DNA of 64,000 bases from contig ONZQ02000004.1 in assembly GCA_900312665.1 (NCBI GenBank), positions 1,512,963 to 1,576,962 of the forward strand, in the 5' to 3' direction. The notes under the pieces are model-generated. The model was not told the origin of the DNA and did no database searches. It worked only from the letters and a program-made list of their open reading frames with translations. Shown here one piece after another: positions 12,446 through 24,300 of this stretch (position 1 is the stretch's first letter; each line of letters starts with the position of its first letter). The DNA is from Cephalotrichum gorgonifer. Lineage: Eukaryota; Ascomycota; Sordariomycetes; Microascales; Microascaceae. Made by a program: the position numbers and the translations under genes.

Positions 12446-13175
12446 TGGGCTCCGGGGACGGAATGAGAGTACGTCGCGCCTCTGACCCCCTAGTTGGTAG
12501 CGGGAGAGGGTCGATAGGATGTCGGTGGGCTGCTGGGGGTATGTTGATGGATGAGGACAATGTATGACAAGCAAATTGGGAGACCAGGTTGGGTTCGGGT
12601 TCGGGTTCGGGCGCATATATCCCAGGGTTCTCCTTGTTTCTTATTTTTTTTTTCGCTTCTACTTATCTTGTTTTATTATTATTTTTCTTCTTCAAAATGT
12701 ATTCTAATAATTCCCGGTTACCTAGAGAAAGGCTCGACGAGTTGATAGCAAGGGGCGGCAAATGATCATCACTCGCCCTTGTATATATATCAATGTATAT
12801 ATTAAAAAGTTCGCCTGCTCCCGCACGACACTTTGTGGCAGTCCAAGCTCCGGTTCTCTAAGCGTGTCAGACTCATCTAGTACGCTCGTGGTTCACTGAC
12901 CATGGCTAACGTGGGCACGGGTGCTGTATTGTCAGCCTGAGTCGATGAGGTAGTCGTTGATGGTAGCATACCCTTCGGTTCAAGGCGTATTCGTCATTCA
13001 TCAGAGAAAATTATTAACTATATATATCATTACTCCTAACCAAGCCTAGGAAAGCGTGTTTCCGCCCTCTTACCCCGTGTTTCGTAGACATTGACACTTG
13101 ATAACGTTAGGAAATTCTTGTCGCCCGTACCTCCGTTCGGTCCTAACCAACCAACCCCCCACCCCCTTTTCGATC
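12446..13175. other. Convergent 3' intergenic region
   Basis: It holds the 3' UTRs of the membrane glutaredoxin (+) and the oxidoreductase (-). Visible are a short GGGTTC tandem (about 3.5 units near 12592-12611), a T-rich stretch at 12638-12700 and AT-rich sequence at 12780-12805 and 13010-13030. No gene is seen. Confidence 0.6.
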
Positions 13176-14750
13176 TCATGCGAGTTGTCCCTCGATCTCA
13201 CTGGACCACCACTCCCCCCAATCTAAGACCTTCCTCTCCGTCCTTGCTTTCTCTGCCGCGAAGACCATGGCGTGGCTCCTCAACACATCGTCAATCGTAC
13301 ACCCGATGAACTCGGCCTGCGCGTCGCTCGCCCTCGCTCCCCCATTTATCACCGCGTCGACGGCACCCACAAACTGCCTCGTGAGCCCCTGGTCGCCGCC
13401 CCCGTGGCCCGCCTCCCTAACGGTGGGCGGTGTGTGCGTCTTCGTCTCGCCAGTGGTGAAGTCGATCACCGTGATGGTCTTGGAATCGGCGTGGAGCTCC
13501 CCGTCAGTACCGTAGACCGACGTGTACCGCTGGCAGATCTTCTTGGTGTTGGCCACCATGTGGAGCGTCGCCGTCTTGGCGTAGCGGCTGGGGGAGGCCC
13601 CTGGTGGGGAAGGCGACGAGGAGGTCGATAGGGGCGGGGTCGCGGGGGAGGATACGGGCTCGTCGTCCCAGGTCATGGTGACGAACTGGTCGTCGACGAC
13701 GTTGTTGTCCGACTCGAAGACGCATCGGCCAAACCATTTTTTCGCCGCGACCTCCTCCGCCGGGGTGGACTGGTCGTAGTCCTGCTCGAGGACCTTGAGC
13801 ACCGCGGACTTGCGTTCCTCAATGGTCGGCATATCCTCGATCTCGGGCAGGACGACGCTCAAGGGCCAGCCCGTGTTCCCGGTCTCGACGCCCTGCTCGT
13901 CCGGGCCGATATAGATCTTCTTAGCGGAGTACTTGCACCCCTCATCGCCGAGCGGGCACTTGAGGCAGTTCGTGGCGGTGCCTGCCGCCCTGGGCTTCCG
14001 GCTCTTCTTGTACAGCTGGAGTGTGCCCGATGAGGTGACGGTAGACGGGAGGTGCGGTACGCCCTCACCGGCTTTGGCCGGGGAGGAGAGGAGCCATAGA
14101 AGTAAGTCGATGTCGTGGCAGCTCTTGGCCAGGAGCGAGGGCGAGGACACGTCCTCGTTGCGCCAGTTGCCCCGCACGTACGAGTGGGTAAAGTGCCACC
14201 AGCCCACGGGCTCCGTGTGCTCGACTGAGCAGATGTCGCCGACGACGCGGTCCTCCACTAGTAGCTTGCGCAGGAGCACGTTGTGCGGGCTGTATCGCAG
14301 GACGTGACCGATCGAGAAGATCTTCTTCTCTCTGCCTGGCTGCGGCCGGATAGCACGGTAGATGTCGATACAGTCCTCGAGGCTCGTGGCAAGGGGCTTC
14401 TCACACATGACGTGCAGGTTGAGCGGCGCCAGGGCGACGACGACGTCGCGGTGGGCCTCATCGAGGACGCAGACGAAGACGCCGTCGACGCCTGGCGGGA
14501 CGTCGTCGCCACGAGCGGCGCGCTCGCGGCGGGCGGTCTCGTACGCTACGAACTCGTCCCAGTGGGTGAACTCCTGCCCCTCCGAGGCGGCATCGGAGCC
14601 GGGCCACACGTAGGTCTTACCGAATGTGCGGCGTTTGTAGGGGATCGGCTCGGCGACGGCGGCGACGACGGCGTTGGTGTCTTTCATGGCCTGGGCGTAG
14701 GCATGGCCACGAGCGCCGGCGCCGATGACGAGGAACCGTGGTGAGGGCAT
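13176..14750 (-). CDS. Gfo/Idh/MocA family NAD(P)-dependent oxidoreductase
   Basis: A single exon of 524 aa. An N-terminal Rossmann fold has the dinucleotide loop VIGAGARGHAYA (8-19). The family signature EKPL (117-120) follows the strand that positions the nicotinamide, and KSCHDIDLLLWL (209-220) supplies the conserved active-site region of the C-terminal domain. Such enzymes oxidise or reduce sugars, inositols and related hydroxy compounds; fungal members of this type are often labelled StrI-like. The protein is longer than the usual 330-400 aa because of an extra segment at about 225-410. That segment holds a Cys group (C262, C265, C272, in NCLKCPLGDEGCKYSAKKIY) and a Ser/Pro-rich loop. 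The substrate cannot be told from sequence. The first ATG precedes the Rossmann strand directly, so the start is secure. Confidence 0.92.
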   Translation of the reverse strand: MPSPRFLVIGAGARGHAYAQAMKDTNAVVAAVAEPIPYKRRTFGKTYVWPGSDAASEGQEFTHWDEFVAYETARRERAARGDDVPPGVDGVFVCVLDEAHRDVVVALAPLNLHVMCEKPLATSLEDCIDIYRAIRPQPGREKKIFSIGHVLRYSPHNVLLRKLLVEDRVVGDICSVEHTEPVGWWHFTHSYVRGNWRNEDVSSPSLLAKSCHDIDLLLWLLSSPAKAGEGVPHLPSTVTSSGTLQLYKKSRKPRAAGTATNCLKCPLGDEGCKYSAKKIYIGPDEQGVETGNTGWPLSVVLPEIEDMPTIEERKSAVLKVLEQDYDQSTPAEEVAAKKWFGRCVFESDNNVVDDQFVTMTWDDEPVSSPATPPLSTSSSPSPPGASPSRYAKTATLHMVANTKKICQRYTSVYGTDGELHADSKTITVIDFTTGETKTHTPPTVREAGHGGGDQGLTRQFVGAVDAVINGGARASDAQAEFIGCTIDDVLRSHAMVFAAEKARTERKVLDWGEWWSSEIEGQLA

Positions 14751-15770
14751 TGCGATGAGCCTCCGATTAGGCTGGGTCTGTTAAGTGGTCGGTTGGTTTC
14801 TGGAGATTATATAAAATGAGGGGGAGGCGGACGAGGTTGGAAGTAGGCAACTCGTCGGGGTGGACTGCGGGGAGAGGTCTACAAGTAGTGGTTCCACGGC
14901 GAGTACGTATACTCGTAGGTACGTCCTGTAAACCTGTCCAACTTGGTAGTGTCTGGGAACTCGAAACCGAAGCCGCTGCTTGTTGTTGTCCGAAGTCCGC
15001 TAGTTACAGCATCTAGCTGCGATACAGCAGGATATTAGTCGGAAAGTCCATCTAAAATGTCAACTCCCGGAGCGGGCTAGCAACGTTACAGGGCAGGCGG
15101 CTGTTGGTGTGTTAATGGCGGGCGAATCAGTGCGTAGCCATTATTCATGGATGGATCCCTGGACCGTACCTCTGGTATTGCCAAAAACTTAGGTTTGCTT
15201 AATGGTTATTACGAGTGTAAGCATGAGGGGCAGCACGACGGCTGCCCAGTGACGTCGGAGTTCATTTTACGCGAATGTGGGGTCAATAGTGGGGTATGGT
15301 GGGGTGGTGTTCGAGGAGGGGTCGGTCCCGGGAATGCTTACGTCCGTCTATCTAGTCTGATCTCATCGCCTGACACCTCCCGGAGAGCACGGAATGCAGC
15401 TTCATCTTAAACAGTATATACGTAACGCGCCGGCATGCAGTTTAAAATTGCAGCCACCGTCATCTGCTTCAGAACTTCAAGGCAAAGGGACGAATAGCTG
15501 GGCTATTGCCATATCACACGACTGGAGCAGGCTGGCTGCTGCCTAGCAACTTGGGAATCGTAATTTCCTACAATACCTCAATCTTGCGTGTACAACGAGC
15601 ACCCAGCCTCAATGACCATCGCCCTCTTCCTGATAGAATAAACTTAGCCTCAATTGAAGGGTCCCTACCTACCTACCCCTCCACCCACAATCAAAACCCG
15701 ACTTCCACAAGAAAACCATGAAGCCTCGCCTTCCCGCGCGCAACTGCAGAGAAAAGAGCGATCTCCCCAA
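14751..15770. other. Intergenic region upstream of the oxidoreductase
   Basis: It holds the oxidoreductase promoter and one ACTCGTA-type cluster (about 14890-14925, with GAGTACGTATACTCGTAGG). No recognisable coding frame is present before the small Cys-rich frame at 15771. Confidence 0.5.
14807..14814 (-). promoter_or_regulatory. TATA-like element of the oxidoreductase gene
   Basis: TTATATAA (self-complementary) lies 57 bp upstream of the oxidoreductase ATG at 14750, a plausible TATA position for a short leader. Confidence 0.4.
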
Positions 15771-15998
15771 ATGTGCAAGAAATACGTCTCCCTCACAATC
15801 TACAGGTGCGGCAACCGCGTCGCCTCCGAGTTCAAGTTTGACCACTGCTGGGACATGACGGCCGATGCCCACACCGTGTACGTGGCAGAGCTCGGCTCTC
15901 GCCGCGCGAGGGTTGTCTGCGGGCTGTTCACCTGCAACACCTGCCGCTCGCGACTCAGCTTTCCGTGGCCTCACTTGCAGGACGTGGCCGTTCCGTGA
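15771..15998 (+). CDS. Possible small cysteine-rich protein
   Basis: A 75-aa frame begins MCKKYVSLTIYRCGNRV and contains a C-x9-C start (C2, C12), a central HCWDM and a C-terminal VCGLFTCNTC pattern. This resembles short fungal proteins that begin MC-x8-10-CG and end in a CxxC pair, perhaps a small zinc-binding fold. The start is the ATG directly before the Cys pattern; an in-frame upstream extension (from about 15654) is Pro/Thr-rich with no conserved look. I recognise no named family. It could be a chance frame, as nothing else (splice site, conserved neighbour) supports it. Confidence 0.42.
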   Translation: MCKKYVSLTIYRCGNRVASEFKFDHCWDMTADAHTVYVAELGSRRARVVCGLFTCNTCRSRLSFPWPHLQDVAVP

Positions 15999-16680
15999 GG
16001 CGTCGGGCGGCGGCCAGGCGGAATAGGAGCTAGAGGAGAGCTAGAGGGGCGCTAGCTAGAGGAAGGGATGGGCTGGACCAGAATTCTTTCTACGAGGCGG
16101 GGCGCACATTTGTCGGTTGAGCGAAGATACGGAAGGAGCGGGCGGGTAAGTGTCTAATCCGGTCGGGTCCGGCAAAAGTCGAGGAACTTCCGAACTGACA
16201 TGTACGCAGGAGCCATTGAGACCAACCTACAACCCAAAGCATGGGATGATATCGGACTGGTGTTAATGGCCAGAAGGAGATCTCAGTAGGGAGAAGTGGA
16301 CAGGAATAACGGTTCTCCGCTGCTCTATTGCCAGCAGACAGTATAAAACATCGAGAAGCAAAAGAAGGCGTCCAACGAGAATGATAGTAGTTCCCGCTAG
16401 AGGGCTCAAATTACACAATATTTCCATCTTTACCATTCGCTTAGAATGTCGTGGTCCACCTACGCTTATTCCAACATGGTCATCAGTGACTGCATCTAAA
16501 AAAAAGGACTAACCGTGAATTGAACAGTGTGAAGCTCGCCTTAAACGCGGACCAACGTCATATCGGTCTGAGCATTTGCCCATACCACGCGATAGTTCCC
16601 TGCCTGAACAACCCCCCCCTTCTCTGAGCTTCAACTCCCACAAAAGCAGGCATTGCTGAAGCTGCGTTTAGATAGCTACA
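15999..16680. other. Upstream region of the oligoribonuclease gene
   Basis: Nothing coding is seen. A short GCTAGAGG-like repetition lies at about 16028-16062, and a C-run in a pyrimidine-rich leader lies at about 16610-16625, shortly before the ATG at 16681. Confidence 0.5.
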
Positions 16681-17380
16681 ATGGCCTCAACCTCTGCCGC
16701 CAGCGAGGAGCTCCTCGTATGGATCGATTGTGAAGTCTGCCCTCCCGTTTCCCCGCATCGAGATCACACTCTTTCTTCCTCAAACTTTTTCCCCCGACCG
16801 TTCTAATACCCTCAAGATGACTGGCCTTGACCCTATGACGGACGAGATCCTCGAGATAGCTTGTATAATAACGACTCCCGACCTAACCCCTCTGGGCACG
16901 AACTTCACGACCACCATCCACGTACCACGCTCCCGCCTGGACCAAATGGGTCCCTGGTGCACCAAGACGCACCTAGCCACCGGCCTCACCCCCAAGGTGC
17001 TCGCCTCCACGACCACCCACGAAGAAGCAGCTGAGGGTCTCCTCGACTACATCAAGTCCCATGTCAAGCAGCCCCGAACTGCCCTACTGGCGGGAAACAC
17101 CGTCCACATGGACAAGGCGTTCCTCTCGAGACCGCCGTACGACGCCGTGGTGGAGTACCTGCACTACCGGATCCTGGACGTGAGCTCCATCAAGGAGGCC
17201 GCGAGGAGGTGGTGCGGGCCGGAAATTCTGGAGGGGGCGCCGGCGAAGAAGGTGGGCCATAGGGCGCTGGACGACATCCTGGAGAGTATTGAAGAGGCTC
17301 GATATTACATGAAGAGGATATTCTGGCCGGCGGGGGAGGTAGAAGTGGAGGCCCGGCCCGAGAAAGAGATCGGCGCATGA
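16681..17380 (+). CDS. REX2: Oligoribonuclease (DEDDh 3'-5' exoribonuclease)
   Basis: Exons 16681-16734 and 16817-17380 encode 205 aa. The first exon ends in LLVWIDCE and the second begins MTGLDPMTDEILEIA, which together rebuild the hallmark WIDCEMTGLD motif. The DEDDh residues are visible: D16 and E18 in the first motif, D117 in GNTVHMDKAF, and H166 with D171 in GHRALDDI. The family degrades very short RNAs (2-5 nt) to nucleotides; the yeast orthologue Rex2 and human REXO2 act mainly in mitochondria. No strong mitochondrial presequence is visible before the domain here. The intron donor is GTCTGC, a poor match to GTRAGT, yet no other donor restores the motif. The gene is convergent with the transporter gene; their stops are about 210 bp apart. 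Confidence 0.93.
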
Positions 17381-17593
17381 ACTATCTTGGCGGAAAATTA
17401 TACGGCGAGCGAGCCTCTATATACCGTCGCTTCCCCTTCTTGTGACTGTGCATCCCACGGCCGATATATATATAAATTAGATGTTACAGAGATACCCAAA
17501 AAGCCTCCCGTCTACAAGGCATGCTGCCGTCTATTCGCAGCCACGGGAGCTGAGCAAGATCACCCCTCACCTCCCCAATGGAGAAGCCCCGTC

Positions 17594-19802
17594 TCACGAT
17601 GGTATGTACTTCAGCTTCCTCGTCCTATACGCGGAGACCAGGGCGCAGAGAGCCCCGATGAACAAACACACTGAGATCGGATTCGGCCCCTGCTGCTCTG
17701 CCGCCGCGGCCACCGCTATCCCCTCCCCGCCCTCCAGCCCGGGGCCCTTTTCCGCGTCGAAGAGGTAGAACACCGTTCCGGACATCACGGCGCCCATGAA
17801 CTGCGGGATGGTGGAGTATATGTTTAGGATGCCGAAGTAGATACCCGAGAGCTCACCGTCAGTCGACTCAGGCGGGGAGGAGGCGGACTCGGGGGAGAGC
17901 ATGGACCTGGACGGGGACGGCGAACGTTTCTCTGTGGCAGCTGCGGGGCTCTTGTGCGACGGGAGTGAGTTGCTGCCGCCGCTTAGGCGGTTGACTTCTA
18001 TCCCGAGGAAGGTCGGTGGCGCCCACGCCGTCATCGCCCACGGCCTGTGTTCCATGTCTTAGTATCAGTCGATCCCAATGGCCACGAAAAGAGGGCAGAG
18101 TTTGCGGTTTAGGATCGGGGGCATGCAAAACTCACACTCCGCACATAGCCTGCAAGAACGTCGCGAACTTGTAACTCCTCGCGAAGGGCGCCATCAGCAT
18201 GGCAGCCGAGAAGCCCAAGTGGCCGCACATCCACGCTGTCAACAGGTCGGGCTTCAAGTCCCCGAGGCGCCTCACGATGCCGGCTATGGCCCGCGGCGGG
18301 CGCGGCGTGAAGTCCATGTCCTTCGGCCCCCGCACGAGGAGCGGGAGGAAGAAGGAGCTGGCGAGGGTGATAGATGAGTAGATAACCAGCGAGGTGCTGC
18401 CAATACGGCCGATCTGGCTGAGGACGTCCTTGGAGTTCCGCTGCTCGGCGGGCAGGTCGTAGCGGAAGTAGGTCTCGCCAACCCAGGTGGTACCGTAGAA
18501 GTTGAAGGGGAACCACCCTGGGGACTGTTAGCTCACGGTTTTCCCTCTCTTTAGATTGTACGGCCGAAGCCGACGCGGGGTGACGTTACCTATCCAGGAC
18601 CAGAAGTGCGCCCAGCATATCCCTTCCACCCTCGGCGGCAAGTTCCTCAGCGTCGCTAGGATGGTCCGCACAGCGGTCCGCACAGCAGTCGCCACGCCCT
18701 CTTCCTGCGGCCGACCGTCCTCGCCCTTCCGCGGTTCAATAACCCGTTCGGTGACGGCCCAACATGTTACGCCGCAGGTGAAGAGTATGGTGAAGGCCGC
18801 AATCAGCGCCAGCTTCTTGAACTGCGTATCGCCGAAGGTGGATCCGAACATGGACACAAGGTCGAGGGAGCCGATACTGTAACCCAATACGTTCCCGGAG
18901 GCCGCTAGTCTGCTATCTTTGGAGCGCGGGAACGAGGGTTCGTTAGTCGGTCGTCCTTGGCGTAACCCTTGGGGAACGGGGGATTGGGTGGGGCACTTAC
19001 ACCAGGATGCTCCGGTCTGTTGCTTATGTATGGGGAGGATGTCGACGACGAGACTCCTAGAGCAAGACATGGCTACAACACACCCAACGGTCAACAACCT
19101 AGCTCCCTCCCTCCCTTCTTCAACCTGCGAAGCTCGAATCGCCGGACACAAGGGGCAACACACATGCATTGATCGCGAAATCGATAACCCAAATCGACAA
19201 GACGGCCAGCCAGATTGTAGCCTTCGCCGCCGCCTCTCCCTCCAAGAACAACCCCACGAATTCCCTCGTGAAACCGAGGAGCAGTAGGTTCGTGGCTACG
19301 ATGACGGACCCCGCGACCATGAAGGGCCGGCGGCGCCCGAAGCGCGAGGTGGACTTGTCGGCTATGGTACCGATGATGGGCTGGACTATTAGGCCGGATA
19401 CGGGGCCGGCGATCCATACGAGGGAGGTGCCGGACTTTGTGAGGCCTAGATTTAGGAGGTAGGGAGTGCAGTCTTGGTCTCGTCAGTTGCGGTATTCTCG
19501 GAAGGGGGGAGGGCGAGTGGTCTTGGTCGGAAAGGTCTCAATCGGGCTATAAAAAAAGGGGGGGGGAGGGGGGGGAGGGCGTACAGGTCATTTCGAAGCC
19601 CCATGTAAAGCTATAGGAAAAGGACGCAAGATGTCAGCCTGACGAGCCCTTCTGGTATTAGAGGACGGAGGAGGAGGATGGTTGTTCCGTACGTGATGCC
19701 AATGGCCGCAAAGGCCAGCAGAATCATCCTCATACTCTCTGTGCTGCCCTTAACTGACGCCTGGCCCCTCTGGGCCATTGTCTTTTCCGCGACGGCAGAC
19801 AT
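17594..19802 (-). CDS. Sucrose/maltose-type sugar:H+ symporter (Sut1-like, MFS/GPH)
   Basis: Seven exons read on the minus strand: 19802-19693, 19610-19585, 19472-19164, 19072-19001, 18916-18590, 18517-18136 and 18044-17594, giving 558 aa with all junctions in frame. Exon 2 is only 26 nt but encodes FTWGFEMT, which with exon 3 forms GITFTWGFEMTYCTPYLL, the conserved first-helix region of the fission yeast Sut1/plant SUT family. Further family marks are SLVWIAGPVSGLIVQP, the loop DKSTSRFGRRRPF, DFAINASMSCSRSLVVDILP and GNVLGYSIGSLDL. About 12 hydrophobic segments are present, with a Ser/Pro-rich central-to-late loop (SPSPSRSMLSPESASSPPE). Known relatives carry sucrose or maltose with protons across the plasma membrane; the substrate here is inferred. 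The exon 4/5 junction (19001/18916, giving WYSRLAAS) is the least certain. Confidence 0.9.
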
Positions 19803-21397
19803 TGGCGCTCGTTCGTTTTGTTATAAAGGTAGAAGTCGTAGCCGAGTGATGTGGTGTTGGGTCTCCTATCTCGATCTCGAGGTCGCGTGTCCTCTTTCCT
19901 CCTTCTCCTAATGGCGCGCGTTACCTCTCTCGAGCGGACGTTATCTGTTCTCTGCCATCAAGGGCATCTCCGTTTCCAACAAGCTAGGTGAGAAAAAAAC
20001 CCCTACAAAATTAAAGGGAGAGTAAAGGACAAGAAGAGTATCAAGATGAGAAGAAACAAAGGTGCAAGGGGGGGGGGGGGTTATTAGGGGTGTGTTAAAG
20101 TCGAGCTAAGCGCATGCGGCATACGTAACACGGACGCTACTGGACCCACACGCAGTATTAATCCACAGGAACGACGAATATGGCGTCGACTGTGGCGTTC
20201 AAAATCAGGGGTACATGGGGAAACGGATCGCTTATCTTATCAGGGGGGGGGCCAGAAAGAAAGATTAATATTAACAGAGAGCTAACACGCTTGTAGCCGT
20301 GTTTGTGGAAACCCAAGGCCCTTACCAGTGGTGACGCTGGGGCTGAGCTGGGTCGCTCACTGATAAGCATTCGGTTTCAGGGAGAAACAGGACAGATATA
20401 CGATGGACATAAGATGCCGCGTCCCATACCCCTTCGCAGGCGGCAGTTTCGATAAGCTGGCCTGGCTGATGTTTTACAAGAGCAATTTCTCACAGATACG
20501 GACACACAAACCAGCCATCGTATAGGGTAGACCATGTGTTGTTTGTCCCACTTAACCCAATTGCGTCGGATTGGATAATACGATGAGTACATGTACAAGG
20601 CTTTTCCGAAAAAGTTCAAATCGCTCTAGCAGTCCTACATGTATCCTGTGACCTGTCCAACCCATCTTGTATGCTCATGCCTACTCGTATTCCTTACACT
20701 ACATATCATTTATCCGTTGTCCATAGCCTCATCCTCCCATAAAACGAAACCATCACCCCCCAGGACAGGAACAAAAGCTGAGGAGCGAAAAATGTAATTT
20801 CGAATAAGGTTGATATCAAGAAGAAGAAGAAAAGGAAGAAGAGGAAGCCAGTAAAGAAGCTGACAAAGAAGAGTACCTCCCCAGAGACATCCCGAAGCCA
20901 GCAGACAGACCTTCCGCTTTGAAAGAAGAGGAAAAAGGAACCCAAAATATAGATGAAGAAGCCGAGGAGGAGAAAAAAGGCAGATTTACAGAACGCCATG
21001 CTTTCCCTATTTCTTAAAATTCGTCCCGATTCGCTGGCCGTCGCTGGGTTTCCGGGCCTTCCGTCATTACCTATCCGTGGTTGTGAAAATGAGACAAAGA
21101 AAAAGGGAGGGCGGTTTTAGGGTGTTGTTGCGGTATGGAGAAAGGCGTAGGTAGGGGAGAAGGCCGCATGTGGAGAGTGATAGACGCCGGCAAGAGAGAA
21201 CGACGGCCCGCTTGAGTAGTTCGGGTTGGAGCCGGTGGTAGTGTATGTATGGTATATATGTTGCGGATGGTAAAGAGGTGGGCGGTAGTAATGGCGCGCC
21301 CTAATAGGTGCAGTCCTCGTCCGAGCACAGCTTACTCGAGAGAATCTCGCGAAGGATATACCCCTCTCACGGAAGGGCGTATCGAGGCAGACTACAC
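19803..21397. other. Intergenic region between transporter promoter and GEF 3' end
   Basis: It contains the upstream region of the transporter gene, a G13 run followed by TTATT (20068-20080) and an AGTACATGTACA palindromic element near 20586-20597. A minus-strand hydrophobic frame at 20706-20999 was considered and rejected. No supported gene is present. Confidence 0.5.
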
Positions 21398-24300
21398 CTA
21401 CGAGTCCGCGAGCTTCACAAAATGCTTCGACCAGATCCACCCCACTCGATCTTGAGGATCGTCCTGATTCTTGGCGAGCCACAGTTCGCCCTTCTCGGCA
21501 ATCACATCAAAGATCTATTGTGTCGTATGGTCAGCGATCGGAGGTATTGAAAAACACGACCTCATCTATACAGGCTGGTTAAACTCACCTCACCGGCCTG
21601 ATACACGAGGTACTGGTATCCAGCCTCATGCTTGGTGGTCTCAATATTGAATTCGAAAAGTGATGCCGCGAGCCACAGGATGGTGTAACCGCTGTTAGCG
21701 GATGGTCGTTCTCTAGACGACGCGCGGGACGACCTCTGGCTCCCTTCCGCCTCATCTGGCAGTGGCAGTGCTGAGTGAAACAGGCCCGAGAACCGCCGCG
21801 GAGCCTCGGGGACGCCGTAGTTAGCGGTATACGTCGTCGAGCTCGAGTCCCTCCACTTCGATACAGACGAATCTGTGCTCTGTCTGGGCATGCTGCCCGA
21901 GTCCATGCTCCGGCCCGTGCCGGGGCGCGGTTGCGCCACGGGAGCAACTATCGAGTGGGTCCGTGGCCCTGCGAGGGGATCTGGTGCTAAGGTCGTAGCC
22001 ATTGAATGGGTCCGTGAGCCTGCGTTGGAATCCGGTGCCAGAGGTGATATCCCCCCGTTGCGGGAGCTGTTGATGCCGGCGTAGTAATCGCGATAGTAGG
22101 AGTGATGTGGACTATGAGCATTCATGCTCGGCGGCGATAGCGTGAACTGCTCGCCGTTTCGACTAGCAAAGTCTGGCGTTGGAAGGCTGGGCGGGCCTTC
22201 TCCGTGGACGGAGGGTCCCCGGCCCCGGAGTGTTAGCTCCGGTGGTCGTGATTTTATCTTTGTAACGCTGCTACCCTCGTCTATGCTCGCACTCTTCGAG
22301 TGTGATGGGCGTCCCTTATATGTGGGGTTGACGATGCCGATGGTGGCTACGGAATCTAGCGCATACTGATAATCGCGCTTGAAGGCCGATAGAATATCCG
22401 GGATCTCCGGTGTCTGGTCGGGATCCGCCAAGACGATCTTGACCTTGTCCTTCCACATCTCGTACCAGCTCGCCTGCAAATTGACAAAGTTGCCCATGGC
22501 GATGTTGCCGATCCTGACAGTGAGTTCAGAGAGCTTCGGAAGTTCCTTCTTCAACGTGTCGTTAAGCGCCTCGTACTGCTCGTACTGCTCGGTTAGCCTG
22601 GCATCCGGAGTCTTGCCGCCCTTCTTCAGCTGCTCCACCCGCTCAAAGTCGAGTCGGCGCTTAGCACGTTTCTTCATAGCAAGCGACGGGTTTCCGTATG
22701 CCTTGATGACGAGCTCGAATGGTTCGATAACGGTTCTCCGAACTTGTACGAGCTGACAGTTCATAGAAAGTCAGCAGTCTGTCCCAGTGTGCCCATTGGA
22801 AGGAACGGCGCAGGGGACGTAGACTTACATGTTGCTCTAACGCGACCTTTTCGACATCTCTCATTGATACATTGAACTGGACCCATTTGCTCTCCACTTC
22901 CGGGAAAGGACTGGCCTGCAGCCTCATGACGAGCTCAATGGACGACAGGTACTGGAGGAACTCGTGAACGTAGGCTGACACCTGCCGCGTGTAGAACTCG
23001 ACATCCCTGAGCACCACTTGAAGTCGAAGGTAGTCGTCGTTAAACCGTTCGCGCAATTTGCCGTATTCTGCATCGTCAGGAGACCGGCTGTTGGAGGTCT
23101 GGAGCTTGTCAACCCGCTTGCCAAACGCCCTCGCAAAGCCGGCCTTCACATCCGACTCTTTCCTCTTGCGGCCAACTATCTGCCCCACGAGTTCAAAGTT
23201 CTTCTTCGTCTTGTTTATCTCGATGATGGCGGTTTCCAGGTACTCTTTGGTCGCTATCAGAGAGGGACGATCGGGGTGGTCCTCGGGCGTATGTTGTAGA
23301 AGACTGATGATGATGTTCGGGTACTTCGTGATTCGCTGCATCGGCTTAATCAAGAGTGAGTCTAAATCCCAGGCCGCGGTCAAGTCCTGGGCAACCTCGT
23401 TGCACTCGCTCAGCCAGACCTTGACCGTCCTGTCCTGCTGTATCTGGATCAGTCGCTTCGCCGCGAGGTCACTACTTCGGAGGAATCCTTCGTGCACCCC
23501 CTTCATCGCGTCTATATTAGCCTTGAACACGGGGCCTACGGCTGTCAGACGATCCTTTTGATCGTCAAGATCGGCAGCCCCGACTTGGCTGCCGGAAGAT
23601 GACGCCGTCAAGGCCGATGCCCGCGAGTCCTCGGGTACCACTGAAGCCCTGCCAGCGAGCTGATAGACGGGCGCCACCGCCTCTTTCAGCTGGGCAAGAA
23701 ACATGGCATGGAAGCTGATTATCTCATCCGTGTTTCGGAATATTAGTTTGACGGTGTTTGCGTCAAGCTTCGGACAAGCTTCGGCCGTGCCTTTGTAGAT
23801 TTCCTCCACGATGTTCATGTCTCGAACAAATACGGCCTCTGTGTCGATGAGCTCTTTCAAGACGTTCCGACGCTGTGTAAGGCGATGCTTCTCTTTGCTC
23901 GACTGCTCCGCTTTGCTAGATTCGGTGCCGTCACCCGCGACGCCTGCCGCGCCGGCCACCAGACTCCCATCTTGTACTTCCCCAAAGATTTCGAGAGACC
24001 CTTGGCGGATGGACGGTGGTGTTGACGTCCCCGGCGTATAGTCTTCACTTGGGCGTTCCGAGTCTAAGGTGCTGCCCGGCCTATCGTAGATGCTGCTTGA
24101 TAGGGTATGGCGCTGTTCATCGTCTTTGCTTGTAGGCGCGGTAGGTATGGGCGGGGGTTGTTGAAGAGGCCGGGTAATATGGGCAGACTCAAGGTGTTCA
24201 AAGGGACGGTCATGAAGGTAAGGGGGTATCGAGAAGCCGTCGCCGGTATCAACTTCGAGTATCCTGTGAGCGTTCGGGGACGGCTGTACGCCGCCGTCCT

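Noticed and set aside
12592..12611. GGGTTC tandem considered as degenerate telomere repeat
   Set aside because: Only about 3.5 units and not the TTAGGG unit; it sits in a 3' UTR/intergenic region.
20706..20999. 97-codon minus-strand frame rich in Phe and Leu
   Set aside because: The hydrophobicity comes from a GAA/AGA-rich stretch on the opposite strand; there is no family pattern and no start context or splice support.
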